DNA from: Bacteroidota bacterium
GTDB taxonomy: Bacteria; Bacteroidota; JABWAT01
Reading direction: 5' to 3'
Length of the DNA: 54,433 nt
Assembly: GCA_020161835.1 (NCBI GenBank)
Contig: JAIUNL010000022.1
Location: 1-54,433, forward strand
Below, in pieces: positions 1 through 8,277 of the stretch (position 1 is the stretch's first letter; every line of letters starts with the position of its first letter). The notes under the pieces are model-generated. The model ran no database searches. It was not told where the DNA came from and saw nothing but the letters and a program-made list of their open reading frames with translations. The position numbers and the translations under genes were made by a program.

Positions 1-1
1 T

Positions 2-120
2 CAGGCAGCGAAGGCTAAGGCAAGAGGATACGGTAAAAATTTCATAACCATGATTTATTTAATTGGCGCTAAACTCAATTTCAATAAAATTAATCCTTAT
101 GTTACCCATTCCATTTCATA
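2..120 (+). pseudogene. C-terminal end of a possible ISL3-like transposase
   Basis: An open frame enters from the left edge of the window and stops at 118-120. Its 39 residues include AKARGYGKNFITMIYLIGAK, which resembles the C-terminal helix of ISL3-type transposases (pattern ARGY-x-N-F-x-x-M-I-Y-x-x-x-K-L). This is recognition by pattern only. Nothing upstream is visible, so it could equally be the intact end of an insertion sequence or a relic. No terminal inverted repeat was recognised in 121-294. Confidence 0.4.
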
Positions 121-294
121 AAGAACCAAAATAACTGTGGTTGTGATAGTATCTGGTTACATCTCGAGAATGAAAATTACTAAAGGGTTGAATTATAGTG
201 GTGATTCTGTATTTATTTTAATTTATTGTATCCAATCGAATATTCCTTGCATTCTCATTTATTAATGTAAAGTAGAAAAATATCGGAATAGAAA
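121..294. other. AT-rich intergenic stretch
   Basis: No open frame, RNA gene or convincing hairpin was seen here. It separates the transposase-like tail from the small secreted protein and presumably holds that gene's promoter, but no clear promoter match was found. Confidence 0.4.
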
Positions 295-741
295 TTGAAA
301 TATTTACTGATTATTACATTCTGTTTTATACTAAGCACTTTATCTATTTGTCACGCGCAGAATACAATAACCTTACCTGAGAGTGAGTATCTCAAAATAA
401 AACTTGATATACTTTCCCTGCAATTAAACAGCAACCAAATTTATTATTATGATATAGGAGAAACATCAATTCCTGTCAGTATAGAAGAAAATGATTCATC
501 TCAGATCGCGTTTGTGTTTAGGGTTAAATCTGCAATAAACTGGGACGAGGATTTAGAATTATTTCGTGATAATTGTTTAATTGTGGTTACTGCAATTGGT
601 GAATTACTTGAATCACCAACGAGTTTAATTCGTAATCACTACGAAATTCTTGGTTATGTTGAGGTTATGGAAGGCGACGGGTTACCCTCACTCTTCCTGA
701 TTTGGAAAAACGGGGATATAACACCCATACAGAAGATGTAA
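295..741 (+). CDS. hypothetical secreted protein, 148 aa
   Basis: The start is a TTG codon at 295. It is chosen because it places a good Sec signal peptide (MKYLLIITFCFILSTLSICHAQ, probable cleavage after HA) at the N-terminus. The mature part is about 125 residues, mixed alpha/beta, with no cysteine-based lipobox or recognised domain. The gene is very AT-rich compared with the downstream housekeeping genes and lies next to a transposase-like fragment, so it may be recently acquired. The function is unknown. It stands alone and is convergent with the carboxypeptidase gene that follows on the other strand. Confidence 0.6.
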   Translation: MKYLLIITFCFILSTLSICHAQNTITLPESEYLKIKLDILSLQLNSNQIYYYDIGETSIPVSIEENDSSQIAFVFRVKSAINWDEDLELFRDNCLIVVTAIGELLESPTSLIRNHYEILGYVEVMEGDGLPSLFLIWKNGDITPIQKM

Positions 742-824
742 TAGGAAAAATTCATAATTTTGATTTGATCGTTTTGGCTGGAATGACATCCTTTTTATTC
801 CCCACTAAAAATTGGCCTTCCTGG

Positions 825-2165
825 TTATTTCTCAGCGTCCCCTGCGCCCCTGCGGTGAAGAAGTATCTCCACCACGTAGTCCAGAAATTCTTTTTCCGCC
901 AGATCTCTTTCCTGTTTATTTTCCACCAGATTATTTCTCATGAAAATGAACGAACCGGCGATTTTGTTTTTGACGAAAACGAATCCGGCTAGATTCTGAA
1001 CACCGGTCATACTGCCGCTTTTTGCAAGAATTCTGACATCAGGATTTGAAAGTGAAATCCGGTCATCAAGGGTGCCGGTTTCGCCATAAGCTGCTAGAGA
1101 CGACATCAACGCAGTATCCTGGAGAACGAGATTCAAGGCAGGTGAAACACTTTTTAACCGGATCAAGTTATATCTCGAAAGGCCTGATCCGTCAGCCAGA
1201 CGGTTTTTGTTTTCAGGATCAATAAATGCCTTTTTGAAGGTTTCAAAATTTCCGGTTTGCCCTGTTTTGATGGCCAGATATCTCAGGCTTTGTTCTGATG
1301 CCAGATTGTTGCTGTGTTTGAGAATGCAATCTGCCAACTGTCTAAAAGGATGACGAATGGTAAAATCAGATTTACCTGCAAATTCAGTGAGTTTTGAGGT
1401 TTGAATAGTGACGGGAAAAGATCCGATTTTCTGCTGAATAAACCTGATGATCAGCTGATCAGGATTTGGGATTGAAATTGTTCTTTTTTGAGTAGTTCCG
1501 GGAAAGGAATTTGGATCACGGGTGATCAGGATTTGGTTTTCACGGAAGTTTCTCGAAATCTTTTTGTCTCCGTTTAAAATCGAAATTGGAAGTCCGGTAG
1601 GGAATGTTGAAACCGAATCGCCCCAGGTTGTTTTCGTCCAGCTCACTTTTACCACATTTTCATTTATGGGAACCCGGTTCAGATACGGCTGAAAATCCCA
1701 CGGTTCATCGTCGAACATCCAACCTTTTCCCCAAAAAGTAGTGGTATCATAATCCAAAGTTTTTATTGTTACTTTGTTAATCGGTCCAACTTTTTTTATC
1801 AGCAAATCCAAAACCGAATCAACTTCGGTTGAGCGCAGCAATGGATCACCGCCAGCCCAAATCACCAGAGATGAATCGCTATTGTCGAAGTTAAATGCTG
1901 TTGAAAGGAACAGAGTGTCAGTTTTTAACTGTGACCAAAAAGGAAGAAAATAAAGTTTCTGTATGGAAGCAGGAGTGAAAAAACCGTCTGCATTCAGGCT
2001 GTCGAGCAGTTTTCCATCAGAATCAGTAATCGTATAACCGGTCCAGACTGTTGAGTTTTTAACAGGTTTTGGTGCTACCAACTTTTGTTGTGGACTGAGC
2101 ATTTGGGTGCTGCATGACGACAAGAAAACCAGCAGGAAGGAGAGGGAACAAAGAGTAGATTTCAT
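825..2165 (-). CDS. dacB: D-alanyl-D-alanine carboxypeptidase/endopeptidase, PBP4 family lipoprotein
   Basis: Predicted peptidase S13 (low-molecular-weight class C penicillin-binding protein) that trims or cleaves peptidoglycan cross-links in the periplasm. The three active-site motifs are visible: SxxK as S67-I-Q-K70, SxN in HSNNLAS (about residue 285), and a KTG-type triad as KSGSMTG (about residue 380). The N-terminus has a lipobox (FLSSC, Cys18), so the protein is probably membrane-anchored. At 446 aa it is near the family size. The last residues, HRRGAGDAEK, are encoded by a sequence that looks like a dispersed intergenic element rather than family sequence, so the native C-terminus may have been extended. 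It is divergent from rpmE. Confidence 0.88.
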   Translation of the reverse strand: MKSTLCSLSFLLVFLSSCSTQMLSPQQKLVAPKPVKNSTVWTGYTITDSDGKLLDSLNADGFFTPASIQKLYFLPFWSQLKTDTLFLSTAFNFDNSDSSLVIWAGGDPLLRSTEVDSVLDLLIKKVGPINKVTIKTLDYDTTTFWGKGWMFDDEPWDFQPYLNRVPINENVVKVSWTKTTWGDSVSTFPTGLPISILNGDKKISRNFRENQILITRDPNSFPGTTQKRTISIPNPDQLIIRFIQQKIGSFPVTIQTSKLTEFAGKSDFTIRHPFRQLADCILKHSNNLASEQSLRYLAIKTGQTGNFETFKKAFIDPENKNRLADGSGLSRYNLIRLKSVSPALNLVLQDTALMSSLAAYGETGTLDDRISLSNPDVRILAKSGSMTGVQNLAGFVFVKNKIAGSFIFMRNNLVENKQERDLAEKEFLDYVVEILLHRRGAGDAEK

Positions 2166-2238
2166 TTTTATACCATAGAAAGTTGAATTTACTTATTTTT
2201 CTCCCTAAATTGCAAGATATTTTGATTGGAGAACTATC

Positions 2239-2454
2239 ATGAAGTCTGGAATACACCCAAATTACAAGGAAGTCAAAGTTACCTGTCTTTGCGGCAATAC
2301 CTTTACTACCAAGTCTACAAACGCTGAACTTAAAGTTGAAATTTGCTCAAACTGCCATCCGTTTTTTAATGGTGGAAAAGATCGTCTGATCGATACCGCC
2401 GGCCGGGTAGAGAAGTTTAACAAACGTTACGCTGCAGCTCAACCTAAGAAGTAA
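2239..2454 (+). CDS. rpmE: 50S ribosomal protein L31, zinc-binding type
   Basis: Small 71-residue protein with the L31 start (MKSGIHPNY) and a zinc-ribbon of the C+ type: CLCG near residue 15 and CSNCHPF near residue 37. It binds the central protuberance of the large ribosomal subunit. The ATG at 2239 follows a GGAG ribosome-binding sequence. A strong intrinsic terminator follows directly at 2461-2496. It is divergent from dacB. Confidence 0.95.
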   Translation: MKSGIHPNYKEVKVTCLCGNTFTTKSTNAELKVEICSNCHPFFNGGKDRLIDTAGRVEKFNKRYAAAQPKK

Positions 2455-2460
2455 TTTTTA

Positions 2461-2496
2461 AAGGGATTTCTGCCATCCGGCTGAAATCCCTTTTTT
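2461..2496 (+). terminator. intrinsic terminator after rpmE
   Basis: A perfect 10-bp stem (AAGGGATTTC at 2461-2470, GAAATCCCTT at 2483-2492) is followed by a run of T. It ends only 5 nt before the start codon of the next gene on the same strand, so transcription of that operon must come from read-through or from a promoter inside rpmE. Confidence 0.85.
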
Positions 2497-2501
2497 ATTT
2501 T

Positions 2502-3731
2502 ATGCACTACGGACTATTCGACGACGCCCTCTTCTCCAATTTCTACCCGCTTACCTATTCTAAACCCTTTTCTCAGCTCAGAACCGGACTTTTTACGCAG
2601 GCAGAATTTGCTTCAGCAGTAATTCATCCCGTTTCTCTGATTACCAGTGCCGATCACCTCAACCGGTATCTCTCGGTTTCGTCTTCTTTGCATCCCGAAT
2701 CAGTTTCTGAACCGGTTCTTTGGATGAACAGCAGGATCCGGGATTATTCTGAACTTGCACCTGCTTTGAAAGAGTTGAAAAACCAGGGTGATGCGCTTTC
2801 TGATGGAACAACCGTTTTTGCGATTTTAATTGATGCCGGGCAGTATGCTGATTTTTGCTCATCCAAACCTGAAGAGTTTATTAAAACCACATTTCCCTGT
2901 AAACTTGAAACGTTTGACCACACCTGGGAAATTATTCTCGACAATGGAAAAACCCAGCAAGCCCATTGGAATGTTGCAGAAAAATCAGGCCGGTTTACCG
3001 ATCTGACCGAACTTCATAAAAATTCGATTCTCGGTTCCGGAAAAATTTTCGGCGGGAAAAATGTTCTGATCCACCCAGGCGTCACTTTCGACCTGAGAAA
3101 TGGAAACGTGATTCTGGATGATGATTCAGAAGTGATGGCACACTCTTCCTTCGTTGGCCCGGTTTATATCGGCAAAAAATCCAAAATTAAAATCGGTGCC
3201 AAGATTTATCAGAATACGGTGATCGGTCCGGTTTGCAAAGTGGGTGGTGAAGTTGAAGATGTAATTATTCAGGGATACTCGAACAAACAGCATGACGGAT
3301 TTCTGGGACATGCTTATCTGGGTGAATGGTGCAATCTGGGAGCAGATACCAATAATTCAGATTTAAAAAATACCTACGCAAACGTTGACATCTGGGAAAA
3401 TGGTAAATTTGCCGATACCGGAAGTCAGTTTATGGGACTGATCATGGGTGATCATTCCAAAACCGGAATCAACACCCAACTGAACACCGGCACTGTCGTC
3501 GGGTTTTCTTCAAACATTTTCGGAGCCGGGTTCCCCGATCGCCTGATTCCATCGTTTCACTGGAGTGCCGATGGCCGGTTGATTGACTACCGCATGAACA
3601 AAGCTATAGAAACGGCAAAAATCGTCATGTCACGCCGCAATATTTCCTTCACCGACGCTGACGAAACACTTTTCCATGATATCAAAACCCTGGCGGCAAT
3701 TGAAATGCCATCGGTAAGAAAGACAAAATGA
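2502..3731 (+). CDS. GlmU-family putative sugar nucleotidyltransferase
   Basis: 409 aa with an N-terminal nucleotidyltransferase-like half (1 to about 200) and a C-terminal left-handed beta-helix (about 205-370), seen as isoleucine/valine-rich hexapeptide repeats such as NVLIHPGVTF and SKIKIGAKIYQNTVIGP. The canonical pyrophosphorylase signature GxGTRL is absent from the N-terminus (it reads LFDDALFSNFYPLTYSKP). Catalytic nucleotidyl transfer is therefore unproven. This form is common in Bacteroidota-type genomes as a 'GlmU family' protein. No Shine-Dalgarno is visible before the ATG, which lies just after the rpmE terminator. Its stop overlaps the rsmB start by 4 nt (ATGA). It heads the six-gene operon that runs to 8081. 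Confidence 0.75.
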   Translation: MHYGLFDDALFSNFYPLTYSKPFSQLRTGLFTQAEFASAVIHPVSLITSADHLNRYLSVSSSLHPESVSEPVLWMNSRIRDYSELAPALKELKNQGDALSDGTTVFAILIDAGQYADFCSSKPEEFIKTTFPCKLETFDHTWEIILDNGKTQQAHWNVAEKSGRFTDLTELHKNSILGSGKIFGGKNVLIHPGVTFDLRNGNVILDDDSEVMAHSSFVGPVYIGKKSKIKIGAKIYQNTVIGPVCKVGGEVEDVIIQGYSNKQHDGFLGHAYLGEWCNLGADTNNSDLKNTYANVDIWENGKFADTGSQFMGLIMGDHSKTGINTQLNTGTVVGFSSNIFGAGFPDRLIPSFHWSADGRLIDYRMNKAIETAKIVMSRRNISFTDADETLFHDIKTLAAIEMPSVRKTK

Positions 3732-4996
3732 ACACTTTCCGGGATATGTCCCTCGCCATCCTGACCGATTGGCAAAATGAACCGAACAAACTTGCTGATA
3801 TTATTTACAATCGGCTTGAAAGCAACCGTCATGGTTTCTCCTGGCGGGGTGATGTGTCTGAAATGGTTTTTGGAACCGTTCGCCTGATTGATCCGCTCGA
3901 TGTGGTTTTAAGCCCGAAGATTAAACCTTCCACCAATAAAATGGTTCGGAATATTCTCCGCCTCGGAACGTATGAATTGCTTGAAATGACGGGTAAACCC
4001 GATTATGCAACCATTCACTCCTGGGTTGAAACGGCAAAAGCCCGGGTTCCGTTTGCAAAGGGAATGGTTAATGCGGTACTTCAGAGTATTGTTCGTGAAC
4101 GTGAAAAATCACTTCAGATTTTGGCGGAAGCACGAAAAAACAATATGCCTGAATGGGTTTTAACTGATCCGGCCTGGAAAAATGCCGGTCAGGAAACCCA
4201 AAGTCAGTGGAGTACCTACTTGTCAAACCGTCCTGAATGGTTTGCTGTGTCGGGTTCAGACCTTGACGACAGTCTTCAGTTTCTTGAAAAGGCAGATTTC
4301 CTTCCTCACGGATACAAAATCACCAACATGGCTGATTTTCTTCAGACCCATGATTTCAAGGATGGAAAATTAATTGTGATGGATGCTTCAAGCCAGTTGG
4401 TTGCCCATTATGGACTGGATCCGAAGGCAAAAACCCAGCTTGATCTCTGCGCTGCCCCCGGCGGAAAATTGATGTATTCGGTTTGGTTTACAAAAAACCT
4501 TAAATCGGTGACGGCCGTTGATAAAAACGAACAGAAGCTCGGGAAAATTCGTGAAAATCTGGAGCGGATTCAGGTGAAAATTCCGGTTTCACTGAAAATG
4601 ACTGATGCCCGTTATCTGAAAACTGATCCGGCCGATGTGGTCTGGATTGATGCACCCTGTACCGGTTCCGGTGTCATCAACCGTAAGCCCGACATCCGTG
4701 CGGTTCAATCGAGTGACGGACTCAAACTTCAGCAAAAACTTCAGTCAGAATTGCTTGAACATGCTGCAACATTTGTAAATCCGGGCGGAAGACTGGTTTA
4801 TTCAACCTGTTCCTTCCTTGAATCAGAAAATGAAAATCAGATCAGAAAATTCCTCGAAACTCACCCGGATTTTTCTATTTATATCAACCCGGATCCGGTT
4901 TTTGCAGGCATGACCAATGAATTCGGACTCAGAACCTTTCCGGCACAAACCCAGCTTGACGGTGCCTGTGCTTTTATTCTGATCAGGAAAAAATGA
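3728..4996 (+). CDS. rsmB: 16S rRNA (cytosine-967-C5) methyltransferase
   Basis: 422 aa with a NusB-like RNA-binding domain (about 1-140) followed by an AdoMet-dependent RNA m5C methyltransferase core. AdoMet motif I is DLCAAPGGK (about residue 239). The two catalytic cysteines are in DAPC (Cys311) and STC (Cys361). Length and motif order match RsmB/Sun. It is translationally coupled on both sides by 4-nt overlaps with the GlmU-like gene and the Fis-type gene. Confidence 0.9.
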   Translation: MNTFRDMSLAILTDWQNEPNKLADIIYNRLESNRHGFSWRGDVSEMVFGTVRLIDPLDVVLSPKIKPSTNKMVRNILRLGTYELLEMTGKPDYATIHSWVETAKARVPFAKGMVNAVLQSIVREREKSLQILAEARKNNMPEWVLTDPAWKNAGQETQSQWSTYLSNRPEWFAVSGSDLDDSLQFLEKADFLPHGYKITNMADFLQTHDFKDGKLIVMDASSQLVAHYGLDPKAKTQLDLCAAPGGKLMYSVWFTKNLKSVTAVDKNEQKLGKIRENLERIQVKIPVSLKMTDARYLKTDPADVVWIDAPCTGSGVINRKPDIRAVQSSDGLKLQQKLQSELLEHAATFVNPGGRLVYSTCSFLESENENQIRKFLETHPDFSIYINPDPVFAGMTNEFGLRTFPAQTQLDGACAFILIRKK

Positions 4997-5748
4997 AAGA
5001 ACTTTCCAGAAAAATACTCGAAATGGCCGCTCTTGGCGGTCCGTTTTTCTCAAGGACAAACCTTCAGATCTGGGTCGGCAGAATTTCACCCGCTCAGGTT
5101 GAAGAAGCCCTGAAAGAAGGTCTTGATGAATTTGTCCTTCATCAATATGGTGAGCTGTATTACTATTTCCGGACGAAAAATAAGCTGAATGCTTTTCTTG
5201 AGGGAACGACTTCCGATCAGCGGAAACGGTTCCTTCGTGATCGGATTCAGAAAGTGCTCGATACCAAACGGGAGCCCTTTGATATTCTGGCAATCATGGC
5301 CATGCAGTTAAATGCAAAAGAGGAAGCTGTTGATTTCTGGATTAAATCTACACTTTCCTATCTCGAATTTGCTGCCTGGTATCCTGCCGGACAGTCAATA
5401 GAAAATGCCAAACTGATTTTGCTCGACGAAACCCGGACCGAAGAGCTGAAAAAACTTGAAAGTTTGCTTAAAACCATGGTAACTGAGTTTGGTGCTTTGG
5501 ATCCGCTTCACGGGAAAAACATAGAAAAAGCAGGCAAATTCCGTTTCCCGGTAAAAGTGGCTGAAACCATTGACCTGAATGTGATCCGCCCTGAAGACAG
5601 AACCGTTCCGGAAATGAACGAAATGGAGAAAGCCTACATTTTGCATACGCTGGACTCGGTAAACGGGAATAAAACCCGGGCATCGAAACTTCTGGGTATG
5701 AACCGGACCACTTTAATAATGAAAATGAAACGATTGGGATTGATGTAA
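4993..5748 (+). CDS. Fis-type HTH protein with an unrecognised N-terminal domain
   Basis: 251 aa. The last ~42 residues (from about 210) are a clear Fis-family helix-turn-helix: AYILHTLDSVNGNKTRASKL then LGMNRTTLIMKMKRLGL. The preceding ~205 residues are helix-rich, look like a winged-helix plus TPR-like fold, and contain no AAA+ sigma54-activator motifs (no GAFTGA, no Walker A) and no receiver domain. It probably binds DNA. What it senses and regulates is unknown. The ATG overlaps the rsmB stop by 4 nt and the next gene starts 2 nt after its stop, so it is co-expressed with sugar-nucleotide and rRNA-modification genes. Confidence 0.75.
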   Translation: MKELSRKILEMAALGGPFFSRTNLQIWVGRISPAQVEEALKEGLDEFVLHQYGELYYYFRTKNKLNAFLEGTTSDQRKRFLRDRIQKVLDTKREPFDILAIMAMQLNAKEEAVDFWIKSTLSYLEFAAWYPAGQSIENAKLILLDETRTEELKKLESLLKTMVTEFGALDPLHGKNIEKAGKFRFPVKVAETIDLNVIRPEDRTVPEMNEMEKAYILHTLDSVNGNKTRASKLLGMNRTTLIMKMKRLGLM

Positions 5749-5750
5749 CC

Positions 5751-6752
5751 ATGAAAATGATCATTCCGATGGCTGGGAAGGGAACCCGTCTCAGACCTCA
5801 CACGCATACGACTCCAAAGCCACTTTTAATGGTTGGCGGAAAAATCATGCTTGAAGAAATTCTGGATACACTGGTTTCAACTGCAGAAAACCAGATTGAA
5901 GAAGTTTCATTCATTCTGGGTGATTTTGACCGTGATGTTCAGGCCAACCTGGATAATCTGCTTAAAAAATACAAAGCGAAAACCAGCTTTTTTGTTCAGG
6001 ATCCGCCACAAGGAACCGGTCATGCCATTTTTATGGCTGAGAAAAATCTGTCGGGTGAAGTTCTGGTTGCTTATGCCGATACGATTTTTGATGCCGATCT
6101 TTCAGGACTTTCCTCCCTTGATGCTGACGGTGTAATTTGGGTAAAAGAAGTTGAAAACCCGAAACAATATGGCGTTGTTGTTGAAGAAAACGGATATATC
6201 ACCAAATTTGTTGAAAAACCACAGGAGCCGGTCTCAAATAAAGCGATCATTGGTGTGTATTACTTCAAACATGCCGAAAAACTGAGAGAAGAACTGGAAA
6301 CGCTGATCCGTGAAAATAAAACGGTCAAAGGCGAATATCAGTTAACTGATGCACTTGAAGCCCTGGTGAAAAAAGGATTCCGTTTTAAAGCGAGAACAGT
6401 GAAATATTGGCTGGATTGCGGAAATATGCAAAGTTTACTGGATACCAATCAGTTTCTGCTTGATCTCGGACGGCACCAGATTCAGGGTGCAAAAGTTGAA
6501 AACTCGGTTATAATTCCACCCGTTTTTCTTTCACCAACTGCCTCAGTCAGGAATTCTATTGTCGGGCCTTACGTTTCTATTGGAGCCGACTCAGTTATTG
6601 AAAAATGTGTGATTGAAAATTCGATTATTAACGAAAAAACAAAACTTAACCTGATTCAGGCAAAAGATTCTCTGATCGGCAGCCATGTTACTTTGCATGG
6701 TAACTTCAGAAAATTGAACGTGGGTGACCACACCGAATCAGGTACTATTTAA
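5751..6752 (+). CDS. NDP-sugar pyrophosphorylase (glucose-1-phosphate nucleotidyltransferase type)
   Basis: 333 aa. The N-terminus has the nucleotidyltransferase signature GKGTRLRPHTHTTPKPLL (residues about 9-26), followed by the usual family elements QGTGHA and WLDCGN. The last ~90 residues form hexapeptide (left-handed beta-helix) repeats such as NSIVGPYVSIGADSVIEKCV. It makes an activated sugar nucleotide from NTP and a sugar-1-phosphate. The exact sugar and base cannot be told. It sits in the operon with a second, degenerate GlmU-like protein, perhaps both serving envelope polysaccharide synthesis. Confidence 0.85.
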   Translation: MKMIIPMAGKGTRLRPHTHTTPKPLLMVGGKIMLEEILDTLVSTAENQIEEVSFILGDFDRDVQANLDNLLKKYKAKTSFFVQDPPQGTGHAIFMAEKNLSGEVLVAYADTIFDADLSGLSSLDADGVIWVKEVENPKQYGVVVEENGYITKFVEKPQEPVSNKAIIGVYYFKHAEKLREELETLIRENKTVKGEYQLTDALEALVKKGFRFKARTVKYWLDCGNMQSLLDTNQFLLDLGRHQIQGAKVENSVIIPPVFLSPTASVRNSIVGPYVSIGADSVIEKCVIENSIINEKTKLNLIQAKDSLIGSHVTLHGNFRKLNVGDHTESGTI

Positions 6753-6768
6753 AGGACAGGATTTAAAA

Positions 6769-7851
6769 ATGGCAATTTCCCAGGAACAGGTTTTATCTGC
6801 ATTGAGAAGTGTTCAGGATCCGGATTTGCATCAGGATATTGTGACCCTGAATATGGTTAAAGACGTGAAAATTGAAGGAAATAACGTCTCTTTTACCGTT
6901 GATCTTACCACACCGGCTTGTCCGATGAAAGAGAAAATCCAGAAAGAGTCTGAGCAGGCAGTGAAGTCTGCTACCGGTGCTTCGGTCGTAACGGTAACCA
7001 TGACCGCAACCGTAACTTCACGTGGAATGGGCAATCAATCTCTTCCCGGTGTTAAAAATATCATTGCTGTTGCCTCAGGTAAAGGCGGGGTAGGGAAATC
7101 TACCGTTGCAGTGAATCTGGCGGTTGCACTTTCACAAATGGGTGCAAAAGTTGGGATTATTGATGCGGATATTTATGGTCCGTCCATCCCGATTATGTTT
7201 GATGTGAAAGATGAAAGACCTGGCGTTATTGACGGAAAAAGATTGGTTCCGGTTGAAAAATACGGAATTAAACTCATGTCGATCGGTTTTATGATTGAAC
7301 CGGGTCAGGCTGTGATCTGGCGCGGACCGATGGCTTCTTCTGCCCTGAAACAGTTTATTGGCGATACCAACTGGGGTGAACTCGATTATCTGGTGGTAGA
7401 TATGCCTCCGGGAACAGGTGACATCCAGTTAACGCTGGTTCAGACGATTCCTGTTACCGGTTCGGTGATTGTAACCACTCCGCAGGATGTCGCACTTTCT
7501 GATGCGGTCAAGGGAATTGCCATGTTCAAAAATGTGAACGTTCCCTGTTTGGGTGTTATTGAAAATATGTCGTATTTCATCTGTTCACATTGTGGCGAAA
7601 GAGAAGAAATCTTTTCCTACGGTGGTGGAAGCCGTACTGCAGGTGTGCTGAATGTTCCGTTTCTGGGTGAAGTTCCCATTGAAACCAGCATCAGAAAATC
7701 TGGTGATTCAGGTATGCCCGTTTGTCTGGCTCATCCGGAATCTGCAACTGCCAAGGTTTTTCTTGATTTGGCCGGAAAACTGGCTCAGCAGATTGCCATC
7801 AGAAATTCAGATTCAGAAGCTTCAAAACCTGTTGAAATTCTTTTCAAATGA
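6769..7851 (+). CDS. mrp: Mrp/ApbC-type iron-sulfur cluster carrier ATPase
   Basis: The frame is open from a GTG at 6724, but that start lies inside the preceding gene. The ATG at 6769 has an AGGACAGG ribosome-binding sequence and gives a normal N-terminus (MAISQEQVLSALRSVQDPDL), so a 360-aa product is preferred. The order is a DUF59/MIP18 domain (1 to about 85), then a P-loop with the deviant Walker A ASGKGGVGKST (102-112), and the cluster-binding CxxC (Cys272, Cys275) in CSHCGE. It transfers Fe-S clusters to target proteins. It overlaps nifU by 4 nt. Confidence 0.92.
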   Translation: MAISQEQVLSALRSVQDPDLHQDIVTLNMVKDVKIEGNNVSFTVDLTTPACPMKEKIQKESEQAVKSATGASVVTVTMTATVTSRGMGNQSLPGVKNIIAVASGKGGVGKSTVAVNLAVALSQMGAKVGIIDADIYGPSIPIMFDVKDERPGVIDGKRLVPVEKYGIKLMSIGFMIEPGQAVIWRGPMASSALKQFIGDTNWGELDYLVVDMPPGTGDIQLTLVQTIPVTGSVIVTTPQDVALSDAVKGIAMFKNVNVPCLGVIENMSYFICSHCGEREEIFSYGGGSRTAGVLNVPFLGEVPIETSIRKSGDSGMPVCLAHPESATAKVFLDLAGKLAQQIAIRNSDSEASKPVEILFK

Positions 7852-8081
7852 AAACACTGACTGAGAAAGTTCAGGAAGCATTGGATGAAATCCGTCCGGT
7901 GCTTCAGAGTGATGGTGGTGATGTTGAATTGGTTAACATCACACCTGAAAATATTGTTGAAGTGAGATTGCTGGGGAATTGCAAAATTTGTCCGATTTCC
8001 CTGATGACACTTCGTGCAGGAATTCAGGCAACAATCAAAATTCATGCACCTGAAGTCAGAAGAGTTGAGTCAGTTGCGTGA
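7848..8081 (+). CDS. NifU-like C-terminal domain Fe-S scaffold protein
   Basis: 77 aa, the size of stand-alone NifU C-terminal (Nfu) domains. The cluster-ligating CxxC is present as Cys45 and Cys48 in NCKICPIS, followed by the typical TLRAGIQATI helix. It probably binds a 4Fe-4S cluster and hands it on, working with the Mrp protein whose gene it overlaps by 4 nt. It is the last gene of the operon that starts at 2502. Confidence 0.9.
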   Translation: MKTLTEKVQEALDEIRPVLQSDGGDVELVNITPENIVEVRLLGNCKICPISLMTLRAGIQATIKIHAPEVRRVESVA

Positions 8082-8160
8082 AGAGAAGATTTGAGTTTTG
8101 ATTTTGTTTTGAATTGGTAAAATGCTGAAAATTCTGGATTTGCTACGCACATTTTATGAC

Positions 8161-8230
8161 CCGCCTTCGCGGGAATGACAGTCCTATAAAATTAGCTCAA
8201 ACCCAGAATTTGTCATTCCCGCGAAGGCGG
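8161..8230. repeat. REP-like inverted repeat between convergent operons
   Basis: A perfect 20-nt inverted repeat: 8161-8180 (CCGCCTTCGCGGGAATGACA) and 8211-8230, separated by 30 nt. Each arm also holds its own small hairpin (CCCGC-CTTC-GCGGG). It lies between the convergent nifU and ftsE genes, so it can also act as a bidirectional terminator. A related single arm occurs at 36634-36649. Elements of this sequence are widely dispersed in many bacterial genomes. Confidence 0.75.
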
Positions 8231-8277
8231 GAATCCAGTATTGAATTCCAATCCCCAATCCACCCCCAAAACCTTAC

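Noticed and set aside
6724..6768. Longer N-terminus for Mrp from GTG at 6724
   Set aside because: It overlaps the preceding gene, adds non-family sequence, and the ATG at 6769 has a better ribosome-binding site.
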